From positions 627,501 to 691,500 of the forward strand of contig OU862935.1 in NCBI GenBank assembly GCA_917880885.1: a stretch of 64,000 nucleotides of DNA, in the 5' to 3' direction. Positions 34,701 through 49,700 of this stretch are shown here, piece after piece. Source of the DNA: Limnephilus marmoratus (Eukaryota; Arthropoda; Insecta; Trichoptera; Limnephilidae). A model generated the notes under the pieces. It did not search any database. It was not told the origin of the DNA and saw only the letters and a program-made list of their open reading frames with translations. The stretch's first letter is position 1, and each line of letters starts with the position of its first letter. Position numbers and translations under genes: made by a program.

Positions 34701-37700
34701 CGCCACAACTCCTCGCCTCCCTCGGAGCCAAACACCGCCTTGCGCAGCACCTTGGCCGCATCCCTGAAGGCCTTGCTGAGGTAGGGGGACACTGATCTGG
34801 CTGCCTGCCATATCAAATAGTTGTTCAGTGTACTGAAAACACAGAGGAATTACTTTTTTAGAAACATAATGATCTTTGGAAATCCAAAGATTCCTCAACA
34901 AAACTCCATTAACTCCTGCCGGCGGCCACTTCTGACATTAGTTGTCGTAAGACATTCAAACACAGCGACGCACGGAATATCTTCTTACATTCTTTGAGGT
35001 GATTTTTCACAAAAACGGCGCTCTACAAATTATCCAATTATTATCATTATTATTATTATTATTCTAGGTTTTAGACATTATGACCTTAAAAATTAACCAT
35101 CCGGTGAAAAAAGTGCGTACTCAGATATGATTTGAGGTTTCCATGACCAAAAGTATTTTTGTGGTTTATTTTTGGGGTATTATGATGTGTTGTCCCTATG
35201 CCCAAATTTCACATGTTATTTGATTTCAGAATGATAAAAATCGACAACATTTATTGGTTTGGCTTTGAATAAAGATATAAATTTTTATTGAACCTTTCAA
35301 AAAAAATAGATTACTCACTTGTTGCCCTTTTCCGTTGCCGCATAACCATTGACGAGCGTGTTCAACTTCACCAAGAACTCTTTTGCATAAACCACGACTC
35401 TTTCTTTAGTGGTGATCTTCCTCGACACCATTCTGAAGACGTCGTTGAAGTAGTCCTGCCATTTGATGAAAGGACTGAGATCTTGCAGTTCTTGCACGGA
35501 CATGGCATGGTACAGTTCCTCTTCGTCCCGTCTGTTCTCGCTGGGGGTTGTGATGTTGGCCAGATCCGTCTCAAACTCTATGACGTCGAGCATCTGCGCT
35601 CTGGCTTCAGTTTCGTTGGCTCCAAGAAGCACGGAGATCTTCGTCATGAATTCTAGATAAGCGTCCAAGATTTTTTTGTGCGCGGTTTTGTTTAAGTAAT
35701 TGTCGCGAGTCGGGAGGTTTAGACTTCCTTGGTCCACCTGAAATGATTTACATGTACAAGTACTATTTATTCCAAAAGAAAAGCCAACCTTAACCTAATG
35801 AAGGGAAGTGTAAGATGCTTTTTTTTTCTTTTTTTTACATTAACTTCACACAGGAGGTCCTGAGGAAAATGATTTCCCTCAGTGCCTATGTCCTCTGGGA
35901 TGCTGTGTGGAGGGTCTTTTTGAGGAGAGGAAGGAATGAACATTGGTCTTGAAGAGACCCATGTTGTAGGAAGAAGGAAACACAGAGGCCGGCAAATCAT
36001 TCCACAGCCGAGCTGTTGAATACAAGAACGAGTCGAAGAAACGACCCGTTCTCATGTGACAAATGTCAACCGTATACAAATGTTGGGCACACATTTGGCG
36101 TATTTCCCGACTATGCACCGGTGCCGAAGGGATCAATGATGCTAGTTCCTCGGAGCATCTTCCATTGTAATACCGGAAGAACAAGGATAGCATTCCCACC
36201 CGACACCTGTGCTCTAAAGATTGCAATCCGTCTGTTAAGATGGGAGAATCTATTAAACGGACCGCCCGTTTCAGCAGAGTCGAGGGTATTTTTCAGGTAT
36301 TTTGGAGCTCCAGACCAGAGGTGGCTGCCAAATTCGACCGTGGGGCGCACTTGTGATTTGTACAGGGTTAGCAGTTGTGTACTATTAAAGTATCTGCGGG
36401 CCCTGTACAGTACGCCCAGTGTTTGGGAGGCTAACTTTACTCTGGCTTCGATGGAGCCCCCATACCTGAGCTGGTCACTTAGGGTTACACCAAGCAATGG
36501 AGGGCCTGTTCGGAAGATTGCTTCCGTTGAAAGATACTAGATTTTCATTTCGATCCCTTTTAGACGTAATCAGACAATGCTTGATGTAAAGCTATGATAT
36601 TTTTAAATAATCTGTCATATTTTGTCGGAGGGTTAAAATATTTCTGTTTTGCAATAAAATTCAAATAAATGGAATATTTCTTAATCCATCCATAAACTAA
36701 AAACTGTTTTGGAAAGGTTGTAAAATAATGTTTCAAATTTTATAGTTAGAAATATACATATGATATTTGGAAATGTTTTTTTTTACATTTTCACAGCCAA
36801 AAGTATTTTCGTTATTTGTTTTTGGGGTGTTATGCCGTGTTGCGCTGCCTCCTTCTTCAGTCAACGTTTCGGACAGCGTTGCAGTGTCCATGATCAGGGC
36901 AGATCTGGCAGATCACACATCTGCCGGATCTCCTACTACCACCATTGTAAGCGGAAAATCTTAGCCAGTCGATGAATTGAACATACGAAGCATAAACCCA
37001 AACGTGGGACCCAAACGCATTGCCAATTCGGCCACTGATTAATTTGAAAGTATCAACTAAGTAGTAGCCAGTTAACTCAGTGGTCCCGGCATGGTTAAGG
37101 TACTGCGTTCAATTCCTAGGTGCAACCGTATCTTTTTCTGATTTTTCTGTCTCAAATTTTCCAGTCGTCACACCCACCAGTGGAAAATTAATACCCTGTA
37201 AATCGTTTTTTTGTGTGCAAAGAACAAAATCCCTATGGACATTCATTCTCAGCTACGTGAAGTGTATGGAAAACAGTGTATGAGTGCGAAAAACGTGCAG
37301 CGTAGTGGGGATTCGGCGTGGGGGAACCAGGCTGCACGCCAGTGTTGCCGGATCGCACGTTCAAGCCTTCCTCGCGACCGCAGCACCCTCGAGACCTTAT
37401 TTTACGCACAGCCCTCGTATAATATAAAATGTTAAATATTTTTCTAAGATAATCTTATATATAAAAATGAATCACTGAATGTGTTGCTAAGCGCATAATT
37501 TTCGAATGACTGCACCAAATTGGATAATTCTTTTTTTTGTGTGTTCGTTATTGTCAGGACAAGGTTTTTGGGTGAAGCCAGTAAATCTGGTGAGCTCTGG
37601 TGTTATGAAATTTGCATAATAAAATTGCTATTGGTGGCACGCGAGGAAGCGGCTATTGCTATGGAAAGCGGGAGGGAGGGAGAGATGGGGGAGGGGAACC

Positions 37701-40700
37701 AGGGAGGGGGAGGGGAACCTGGGAGGGGAGAGGGGGACCTGGGAGGGGGGAGGGAAACTCGGGAGGGGGGTTCGCAAGATGGGGGAAGGGGGGAAGTGGA
37801 GTGGGGAGAGGGAAGGTGGAGGTGACGAAAGGGAAAGGACACGCAGGGAGAAACAATTTCTTTATTAAATGGCATCTACGCACACCGGGTGCCAGCTAGT
37901 TAGTCATAAAACTTTATTTGACTTACAATGATGACGTGCTTTGAAGAATTTCGATCGTCTTCTCCAACAGCCCAGTTGAAGAATCCATTGATACTGTACC
38001 TGAAAATGAGAAAATGTAATATTTTAAAATATTATCTAAGTTCCTTCCCTTCCTTCAGCCTTGCATTTTTCCAAATCTCCACTTTGTAATTCTATCGTAC
38101 ATGGTTTTACCACATATGGATCTCATTTCTGACGGCCGGCGTGGTCGAGGGGTAAGGCTCTTGACTCAAATCCGAAGGTCGCGGGATCGAATTCCGGCAT
38201 GGACAAATATATTTTATTTGGTTAATTTGTTTGTGTTATTTCACAATCAATTCATTTAAAATTATATATATAGTATACGGACCTTCCGGAGTGGAAGATA
38301 CTCTCAGTATCACCCTGGTGTAAAAACACTATTCAGGATTGAAACGTTGCTTGAAATGGCTTTAGTTGTGTTCGGTGACCAGATCTGAATAACCAGGTAC
38401 CTCCCCACTTTCCTCTTCTCCATCTCCTTCCCCTCCCCGCTACCTTCAGCCTCACAACATACCCCAATTGGGGATATGTTGTGAGGCTGAAGGTAGTGCT
38501 AAACATAGTCTCACTGACTCCAGACGGCAGCAGTTGGGACTCTTGTGCGGTATTCATCGATCTACAGTTTTCAGTATATTTTCATCCTCCCTCCACAGTT
38601 GCATGCCTCACTGCTGTAAAACAGGGTTAGTATCAACACTTCATTGTGGACTGCTAGCAGAGGCGGCTGCTCATTAACCCCAAATTAAACTATTTTTTTT
38701 TTTTTTTACAGTAAGATTACGAATAACCTCACAAAAATAGAGTCGCATTAATCATTTAACCACTGGAGTGATTATGGTAAAAAAATGGACCACTTTTATT
38801 TTTCTGCGATTGATAGCGGTCCAAAAGTGGACCACATTTTCCCACCATTCGTAAAACATTTATTGTAATTATTTAAAATATTTCCATTGCCAGCCAATTT
38901 AAAACGAAACCATTGAAATGCTTTATCTATTATGACCATAGATGTGGCAAATCCGAACTTCGTAGACTATTTTAGAACGATAAATATTTAAAATATTTTT
39001 TTCTTGTTGAATTTTCGATCAGCTGATTATGGGAAAAATTAAGTCCTTTTTCCATAGATATGCTCCTTTCATTATCAAGTATACCACAGACAATATACAG
39101 AAATCGAAAATATTCTATGTTGACTCGAATAAGTACCCCTCACGTAGTTTCAAAGTAAAAAACACGCAGGATTCATACGCTTTTATACATTTTACGATTT
39201 TTTTTAATATTTTTTATAGATCCTACAAATATACGATAAATGGTAAAACACAGGTTAATTCATTGGCTATACATATAGCACAATAATAATTTTTTATGTC
39301 TTCATGTTAAAATTCGTCACACCTCTGCTATAGGTCACCCCAAGTGTTATTTATTTAGAAGGGGTGCCTGGGTTCATGAGGTGAGGTTTGTCTAGGTCTT
39401 GGAGGCGAATGATCAGGACACACTGAACCCCAGATTCCTACCCACCCCTTAAACCCTTTTCCTTCCCAGAACTCTCCTCTCCTTCCTTTCCTTTAAAAAA
39501 CCCTCCACACAGCATCCCCAAAGATGACATAGGTCCTGAGGGGAATTAGTTTCCTCAGGGCCTCCTGTGTGGAGCTCATGTAAAAAAAAAAAAAACGAAG
39601 GTATGATTTTTTTAATGTTGGCGAAAAATTTTTATAATGATCTTCTGGGAAATCTCGAACAATTGAGGCAAATTTATTCATTTCGCGTAGTCACTCTGGT
39701 GATTAAAGCACACAGTTTTTGTACTATTTTTTTTGTTACATTTACTCCACTATGTCATCTTTGGGGATGCTGTGTGGAGGGTCTTTTTGTGGAAGGGAAG
39801 GAGTGAACCTGGGTCTTGAAGAGAACCGTGTTGTAGAAGGAAGGAAACACAGAGGCGGGCAAATCGTTACACAGCCGAGCTGTTGAACTCAAGAATGAGT
39901 CATAGAAGTTACCCATTCTCATGTGACAAATGTTAACTGTACAATGTTGAGCAGAACATGAACTGCTGGCCTCGAATTCTATCAATCTATTAAAGGCATT
40001 CCTACCTGTTCTGCAGAATTTGAAAGGTTCTCTGCAGGTTAAACTTGTGCAGTACGAATCCACTGGCCGATATGTTCCAACCTCCGACCTTCTTGATGAG
40101 GTCCTGAAGAGGAGCGCCTCCGAGGGTCTCAATGGTCTCGTTCACATCGAGACACGCGTCGAAGTAGATGCGTGCTTTCTGTTCCGCTTTGGATTTCACC
40201 TTGTCAAGGTCAATTTTTTCTGCAAGGAAAAGATCGTATTTCAATTTAACCCTGAAGAAAGTAGAAAAAGAAGCTCAAAAATCCAATGATATAGACTTAA
40301 CATAGAATTCCTACTACTCTTTCTGAATCCCACTGAATGCGAAGTTGGAAGAAGCAAATCAGAGGAAGTACGAGGAGAGGTTGGACCTTGAACTGGTACC
40401 TCGCTTCTGAACTGCAGGGGCGAACCTACATACTAGAGACATCTCTTGGATGGCTCTGTAAACTTTATGAGCTGCTAGCACTAGTGTCATCTATGCCTCA
40501 ATGCTCAAAACCACAATTTGTATATTATTATTTATACAAAACTAGCTGACCCAGCCACGCGTTGCTGTGGCTAACGAAACACAACGCCATCTACAGGATG
40601 GTTAACCAACCTATTAACTCACACTGCCATCTGTTAATTTGCATACAAATCAAATCGATCTATCGCTCCATTTTTTATTATTATAGCGAGTTCCCGGTAT

Positions 40701-43700
40701 GCTTTGTTTGAAATTGTATTAATTAATTAAAAAAACATCCCAGTTTTCAAGTAGTTTAGCGGCTACGCTAGGTTTGTGTAACATGGTTTGTGATACAACA
40801 GAAAGTGCCCCTTTATAACGCCTACTCGCGTCAAGGCAAGAAAAACATCCCAGTTTTCAAGTAGTTTAACGGCTAAGCTTGGTTTATGTAACACGGTTTT
40901 TGATACAAAAGTGAATGTATTATTTATAAAAAATAATTACCGAAATTAAAAACATGTTTTTTTCCGTCATTTTATTCCCAAAACTCTGATAATTTAGTAC
41001 TTACCTTTCCAGATTTCGTGGTACCTTCAAAATCTTCTAGCCGTTCGTTATACATTCAAGTGTATCAGGAATACCAACATCCAACGTACCAAAGTGATGC
41101 CAAAGTGACAGCGAATGAGCTAATAACCATAATGGCGTACAATCTCACAAGACGAAAGCTAATTTTAATTTTACGTAATCGAAATTTAAATATTTTCCAC
41201 TTCCCCCAATGCAAATAGTTGTCTTTTAATGTAATTAAGGTGAATCAAAAGATATTTTAAAAAAAAAGTGCGTATTAACCGTTTCCAACGATCCCCAAAA
41301 TTTACCGAAATTGTTTCTCCCTGCGTGTCCTTTCCAATTCGTCCCGTTCCCATTTCACCTCCCCTTCCGCCTTCCCTTCCTCTCCCGCGTCCACTCACAA
41401 CCCGAAAGCCTCAATTTCGCCCGTAAATTCTGAAAACCGTCACTTTGGATCGAGATTGTAAAATATCTATGCAAAATAGCTTTCATATTTCAAAGACAAT
41501 AGGTAAGAAGCATTATTTTGTTCTCTTTCTGGTTAAAAGAAAAATACATACGAGTATGTTTGCATGAAAGGACGAGAGATATATAGCTTTTAAAATGTAA
41601 GGTCACTCGGAACGTTTTTGGTCTTATGAAAGTATAACGTGATTACGTGTTTTGGGATGTATTTACTCCTAAACAAGCAGACGGGTTAAATAAAATGTCT
41701 TCCAATTTCAGAGAAATGCTTAAATGACCGCGTGTGCATGTGTGATTGCCACCAAAATTTGATAGAATACATTGTCACCAACAACGAGTCTATCTGCCGA
41801 GTTTCAGCTCGATCGGATGTCAGGGAGTGGGTTAATTTCCACTTTAATAATTCATTTATTCAATCAAGAAAACAAAATCGAAATTGAAATAGATGTCATC
41901 GAAGAAGAATATAACACTAATAATCTAAACGAAAATATGAAAGAGAATAAGACACAGAAAAATAGAAAAGGATAACGGTAAAATAGGTGTATTTAAAAAT
42001 GATAACTAGTCAAGTTTAACTAACCCAAAGCATTCCGGACAATCAGCTGGTTCTGGATCTGTAACTTCTCGAAGATGCCCCAAATGGACTTTCCCTCCGG
42101 AATGGGGTTGTTCTTGATCCAGCCCCCACAGGCGAAGTTGTAGAAGTCGTCACAGGGATCCACCTTCCTGTCCAGAGACCTGGACATCTCGCTCGCTGTG
42201 TATACGCAAGTGTCCGTCAGACACATGGACTGGAAGGTGTCATCTGGAATAATTGAAAAATTGAGTGTGTGCAGTAAATGGGCAGACGCAAGACCTAGGC
42301 AAACCTCATACAGTTATAATGTCTGAAGTTTTTAGTGAAATACAAAAAGCCGATTCATATATAAGACGTTTATTGACACTCACAAGTTCAAGGTTATCTA
42401 TCAAGTGAGGCGACAGACCTGCCAACTATCAGCATCTGACAACTGGTGCTTTACTATTACAAACATAACATCCTTTCCTCCTTCTACTTTATTATTTTAT
42501 TTTTATATCAAACCAAATAACAATGACAAAGAAACTTAAGAGTAATCACTACGACTAAATCGTACAGGGGGTTTCACAACTCTGCCAGACCTGTTATAAC
42601 ATCATTATTTCCACTAGTGCTGGGTAAAGGTTCAATGACAATTTTATTTTCCTGACTTCTAAAGTCTTTCCATTCATCGGGATTCTCATAACTTGATTTT
42701 GACTTAACCCATTGGCCACAGAATTAATGAGCAAAAAAATTGGCCTTCACCACTGAATTAATTTTGTATCAAAAATTGTAAACCTGCATTGGTGTACTAA
42801 ATCCATTGTAACTTTTAAACCAAGTATTGAAATAAATTAATTTCTTTAAATTTATTTACATATTCGATTAAGGTAAAGAAAAAAATTTAAATAAAAATTT
42901 AAAAAATATTAAAATATGTGTAAATAAGGATACAAACATAACCTTCTCTTTTTTCGTAAGTTTTTTCCACACTTTAATTCAAAAAGGTACATGTATACCA
43001 ATAACTATTAAAATAATATGGTATGATAGTCCTCAAAGCAATCAGGGACGTTCAGGGTCACTACCAAAAGCCTACAACCTCTCGCAATTTTGAAGAAATT
43101 AAATGGCGGCTGGCAGCATACAAAACTTGGAACACAAATATCAGGGAAAAAACATAAAAAAACATATTATTGCCAATTCTATGAAATTTATGATTAATTA
43201 CCTACAGAGCATTCAGCATTTAAAATTTTTTTCAAAAATGTCACAGTCGTGCTCGTTTTCCGTTTTTTGGCGGACCTACTCTAGCCCGTCAGCGTGCCGG
43301 GGTTTGTGGTTAAGTACCTGAGTTGCACACCCGGCAGGCTGTCGGGGTTTGTGGCCAATGGGTTAAGATAACTTATTTTTATTTGGTTAACATGAACCTT
43401 TTTCACCTCTCCTCCGATTAATTGAATTAGATACACCCATGAACTTAATTTTAACTTGTCAGTTCCATGAAAATATTTCATAGGAACTTTCACGTGTCTT
43501 AAATAGACTAAAACATTATCATTTTCCTTAAATTCTTTCAATGCATTTTTTCCTGATTGTTTGACATTTTGTGATTGTTTACTTTTATTGACATGACTTT
43601 CTTCTGACAAAATATGCAATGGTGTTGAACCCAGGCACCCCTGTTAAGTCAACAAACGAAGCGAACCACTTGGGGTGACCTGCGGCAGAGGTGATAGTTA

Positions 43701-46700
43701 TCCAATAAATGATTCCCAGGGCGGTGATACCCGCCTACCAAATTGAAATGAAAGAGGTAATTAATAAAATTAAATAAAATTTTAAAAACATCAGCAATAT
43801 CAATTGCGCATTGATCTTTCGTTGATTAACCAGTCGAATGCCAATGGGTCTTCGGAGAACACGCGAGCATTCTAATATCGATGGCTTAGAGCCAGAATGG
43901 CATAACAAAACAATTATGATTTTATAGGAGAAGCAAATTTCCACAGAAATGTTGACATACCTAGTTACTATAGTGAAATGATAAAACTACATTACACAAT
44001 GGTTATGATTGGAATAAACAAAACTTCCTTTGCACAAAATTATTATACTTATCAAGGAAGACTTATTTTCAACCGATTACCGGATGAAATTAGAAAAATT
44101 AATGATAAAATCCAATTAATAAACACTGTTAAAAAATATTTTAAAGATAATATAAAAAAAAAAACTAAAAAAAAAGTTTCCGACTAATCTAATCTCAAAA
44201 ACAACTACTTATAACTCAGTTTCCAAGTGATACTCTGTTCTTCAAATAAGTTAAATTTTGTATTGTTTTTAGCAACTAATTACACATCACAGAACTTACA
44301 ACTTATTGTTTTTTACATTCACATTGTAATTTAAGAAGTTAAATATAGCATTAAAAATGTACACTACTCTTCCAGACACAAGCTAATGCTTCCATGGAAG
44401 AGTGGTATTAACGTATTTTAAAATGAACATGTAGGTACGCAAATTACTACATTATCTAAATGTATATTATATTTTATATGCTAAAATAAATAAATAAAAA
44501 AATAAATAAATAAAATAAAATAAAAATATGTTAAGGGACGTTTAGGGACGTACTTGACTTACTACAGTAAGTGATTCTTGACATTATTTGGAGTAAAACA
44601 TGTAAATAAAATTTTGGTCTCCGGTGTCATTATTGACGTTTTTTTTCTTTTTTACAAAAACATAAAAAAATGGTAGATTTTGGACAGTTGGAGGCGGGGT
44701 TAAGGGTTGGTCGGTTACTCGGCCGAGTCCCAGGAAAAGTCCCAGGAAAAACAGACAAAATTATTATAGAAATTTGCCTCTCCTGTAAAATTAGAATTTT
44801 CTTGTTAAGTATGTCATTCTGGCTCTAAGCCAGGGGTGGGGAACCTTTTTAGCGTCGCGGGCCATTCGGATGTTCATACTTTAACCCGCGGGCCCCACTC
44901 CGATTTCCGTCTCGGGAGGGGGGGGGAAACTAGAATTTTATAAATGCACTTCCAACATAAGAAATGTGTGGTGTATCATAAAAGCTTCCGCCTTGTAGAG
45001 ACAGATGGCGGTGATAACAGCTATCGGTAGAATCCGCTAGATGGCGGGCAGCATAGTTCTCAAGTTCTCCGGCAGGGGATCGGGGAAGCTGAGAGGCTGT
45101 GTTTCAATTATCACTGAACAGAACCATTTTAACTAGCTCCGAGTTAGGTTGACGAAGTATAAATAAACGCAGATATCGAACCAGATTCTATTTATTTAAG
45201 AAGTTATCTCCATCCAAGAGTGTTGGAGAATCTGCTAGTGTGTCTCAAATAGCAGAACACTACAAAATGCGTTAGCAAATAAAATCACAACTGATGCGTT
45301 TTCGTTGCATTTTTAACACAGAACTGGTTTTAATTATAGGTTGACGTATGTACGCGGGGAATTAAAACTATACTCAGAACGTGAAATTGTTTTCCTCCAT
45401 TACTGGCAGCACATATGCAACACAAATTTATAACTGCACTTCACACATGAGAATGGTTTCATACGAAACGCGTTAGTGAGATAAAACCCCACCTGGAATT
45501 TTTTCGTTGCATTCTAAACACAGAACTGGTTTTAATTAGAAAGTGAGTTTGTACGCGGGGAATTAAAACTCCACACAGAAGATGAAAATGGCTTTCTTCC
45601 AATTCTGGCAGCACAAAGTACGTAACTAGAATTTTATAAATGAACTTCTAACATGAGGAATGCGTCAAAAAATGAAACCCCATCTGAAATTTTCTCGTTG
45701 CGTTCTAAACACAGAACTGGTTTCAGTTATAGGGTGAATCTGTATGCGGAGACTGAAAACTATTAAGTGTAGCCACTTTACTGAGTACATGAAAATGGCT
45801 TTTCTCTGATACTGGCAGCACAAAAGCAACTAGAATTTTATAAATTCACTTCAAAAACGAGAACGGGTTTCTACGAAATGCGTAAGCAGACGAAACCACA
45901 CATGGAATTTTTTTTAATTGCATTTTGAATACAAAACTGGTTTTTCCGTCAGAGCGAATTGTATTGTGAGTCCCCAGCTTTAATTAATACTGCACCTAGA
46001 ACACCAAAATGGTTTTACCTTCGAAATGCGTTAGGGTTAGCAGATGAATCCGCAACAGGAATTTGCATTGTGAACAAAAAATTGGTTTTACTTCTAGAAT
46101 GAATCTGCATAGGACTAGTCAATCAGCTTAAATTAAATTGTACTCTGATCACGTGAATGGTTTTTCTACATTTTGTAGCATATTTATTGTCCGAAATATA
46201 ATTTTGTATTTATTTAACTAATTACAATAAATTACATTTAATGATTTTTTTATGCCAGAAGGGTGGCAATTATTATGGCATTAATGTTTGTATTATATAC
46301 AAAATATTAAGGCACGTGCTTGACTTAACATAACCAGTGATTCCTGACTTTATTTGGGGAGATTGTTATATCTAGCTTTTAGTTCATCATCGCTTTGTAA
46401 TTGAATAATTTCGTGCTGCAGATTATCAGGCACATTCGATGGTTCGACGTTGAACGGTATAGCAAATATGTCCAAATCCGTTTGCTCTCTTTTCACGTCC
46501 TATCGTTCATTAAATGCCTCACTTAATTTCGCGCACTCACCAGCGCATTCAAACGATGTAGAAGGCTTTTGTCCTTGCAGTGTTGGAAAATGCGTTGTGT
46601 TATTCATTTCAAGTTACTTTTCACAGCATTAATTTAGTTTCAAATGATTTCATGTTTCACTCATCAACTTTTCTTTTCTTCGTAGTTGTCATTGATAGGA

Positions 46701-49700
46701 TTTTATTGATTTACTATCCACTTTACATCTGCAACAATGACCATAAAATAATGTTTATGACAGACTGCCTTAGATTCCCCTCCGAATAGAGTTGCCATCA
46801 ATCCTGAAATATCGGGACTGTCCCGTACAAGAAAATTAAAGTTCCAATGGAATTTCACTATCATTTCACAATAACAAATTAAAATTAAAGTAAAATGGGA
46901 GGTTTTATCACGTTTACATTTGTATCTAAATTACTTGTTAGTAACGATTTTGTAATAACGTCTTAAAAATTCATCTAAAACACCGTGAAAAAACCATCCC
47001 GTTCTGTGTAATTTTTTGTGGTTCTTTCAGCAAGCCGCACCAAAAGTGCCCGCGGGCCGCACCAAAAGTGCCCGCGGGCCGCAGCAAAAGGCCTCGCGGG
47101 CCGCAGGTTCCCCACCCCTGCTCTAAGCCCTAAATATTATGCTTGTTAAGCGTAGGCAACAAAAAAATCCTTGGAAAATTTTTACCTCTCCATATTGCAG
47201 CACTGTCTCCTTGCAAATAATTAAAAAAAAAAACTCCAAGTACATCTTTTTTTCAACAATCAAAAAATATAAACTCATGATGAAAGAAAAGTGGGCCTTT
47301 TTTGTCCGGAGCTCTATATGCCATTGTATCAAAAGTCAAAAAAATACTATAAATAATATACTCACTGCAGGTGGCTATGGCACTGTCGGGGGCCAGTCCC
47401 GGAGAGGCTGAGAGGAGGGCTGTCAGGACCACCACTATGAGGAGCAAGGAGGCCACCAGAACCAGGAGACACTTCTCCAGGTGGCTGCGGGAGCCCCATA
47501 CCGAAATACCCTGCAAAACATAAATACATATATAAATTGTAATGCATTGAAAGAGCTACTATCGGATGCCGACAGATGCCAGCAGGGAAAAAGCTTCTAT
47601 CAATTGCCGACAGATGCCTGCACGGGTGCCCGGGAAGGAGTGACCCTACCGATCAGATTCAATTAGCAGCCAGTATAGACAGGTCCTTATTCTACTACTG
47701 GTACGACCAGTAGTAGAATAAGGAACTCCAGTGAAAAATATTATGGCTTAAAAAAATATTTTAATATAGACCAATAAACGCTAATTCTGAATACGTAAGT
47801 TTTATTTAATAATATTAAACGCGGAGTTTTTAAAAAATTATTAAAAAGTCCATTTTTAATCGGGTCGTAAAAACACGCCGTCAAGTTGGCATTATTGAAA
47901 TTTTAGTGGTGACGTCACTGTCCGACATGTCGTGACGTCACCGTAAAGTCGTTGTATGGGAATGTATGATATGACACAAGCCATCGTATTAATTTATTCA
48001 TTTATTTACATGCTGTTCATAGTTGTTGTGTTTATTGAAACATTATTTAGGCCTAAATAAAGTATCAATAATAAAGGTATCTCTTATTAGTTTATCTCAA
48101 TTATTGAAAATATTCAAAAACTACTGCACAAAAAAAATAGTAATGCTACTTCTAGGGAGAATACTTCGAACAACAGAATTCAAAATGGCGGCAGTTGATC
48201 AGCTGATTGCCCTATCCTATAGTAATTTTTCAGGAGTGATGACGTCACACGATTCACCATACATATGGTGGTTTTCGGGGAGGAAAAATTAAAACTTTAA
48301 CAATTATTTTAATTATTAAAACTAACTCTAAAAATAAAAATAAAAATGCAGTTATTTAAGTTAGAAGGTCATTATTCATTAAAAAAAAAAAAAAAAAATT
48401 GGACTGGTGTTCTCTATTATTGTAAATATGTAAATTCATAATAAACCAGTATTCAGAACCTTATTATTATTAAGTACCCCCACAGAACAAAGTGTTGATT
48501 GTAAATAACACAAACATCTCATATATTCTAATACAAATTTGATTTCAGGAATTTTTCATGGGCAACCACTGTCAAACATAACTAATTAATAACATAATAC
48601 ACAACACATTCAAAAAAGCTTTTGTAGGACGATAATCCATAATATTAACAATGAAAATTGTATTCGTACCAAAATATTATGAAAATGAAAACAAGAAAAT
48701 TCAGTAAACAGTGTATTACTTCAAAATCACTTTGATCCACGATTGACTTTTGGTAAACCAACAAACACGACGTCGTTTAACTGCCAGAAGGAATATCCAC
48801 ATTCAATTCATACATTTCCAGTTCGGTAATTTTATGCAGTTGTAATTGGAAGTTATAAATAAATTTAAATAAGTGAATTTATTAAAAAATAAATATATCA
48901 CAAACTTCCTTATACAGGCGACTTATCTTTAAAAATATTCTGCATATTATCAGATAATACAAGTATTTCTCCAGTTTTCTATACTAATTCCAAAATAAAT
49001 AAATATTAATAACAAGGACATTTTGTTTTGAAAAGTTTCATTTTCTGTGTACATTTGTTACTTAAAATTTTAAGTAACAAATGTAGATAGAAAATAAAAC
49101 TTTTCAAAACAAAATATCTAGAAATTGTTACATAGTTGATGCGGGATGCCCAAGAAATACAAAAAAATAATAATGAGTATATTTCTAATAAATTCGAAAA
49201 AAACAGGATATACACTTTGGAATGTAATAATTGTGACACGCAGTATTTAGATATGACCACTAAAAATTTTATTATTTATGCATTAAACCGCTTACTCTTT
49301 AATACGGAATATTTTTTATTCAAACAGTTAGATTTAGCTTTATTATTACGAAAAATGAGTATTTATGTCGGGGGAGACCAAAAAACATGCAAAAAATATG
49401 CATTTAACATTTTAATTTTGTTTAAATTAATTCATTCACGCGGTGACGCCATTGTTTATTCATCGTTTTTATTTTAACATTTCATAAACATTCAATCAAT
49501 GCTGTCAATCATAGAAAAAATATTTTTGCGTAAAACAAAGTGAATGCATTATTGACAAGTCTGTACCTGTATTTATAGCAGTAGAACATGGAAAGAAATG
49601 TATTAGAATAATTACACAAACCCGCTAGACAAACCCTGCTTTGCCAAACAAACCATTCAAAATCTGGGATATTTTTTAAAAGTATGATGAAATGCGAGTT

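Noticed and set aside
37603..37899. Gly/Arg-rich protein genes
   Set aside because: These frames, on both strands, are translations of the GGGGA repeat of a Helitron.
44831..47120. Autonomous hAT transposon
   Set aside because: No transposase-like frame of useful length; the inside is tandem repeats.
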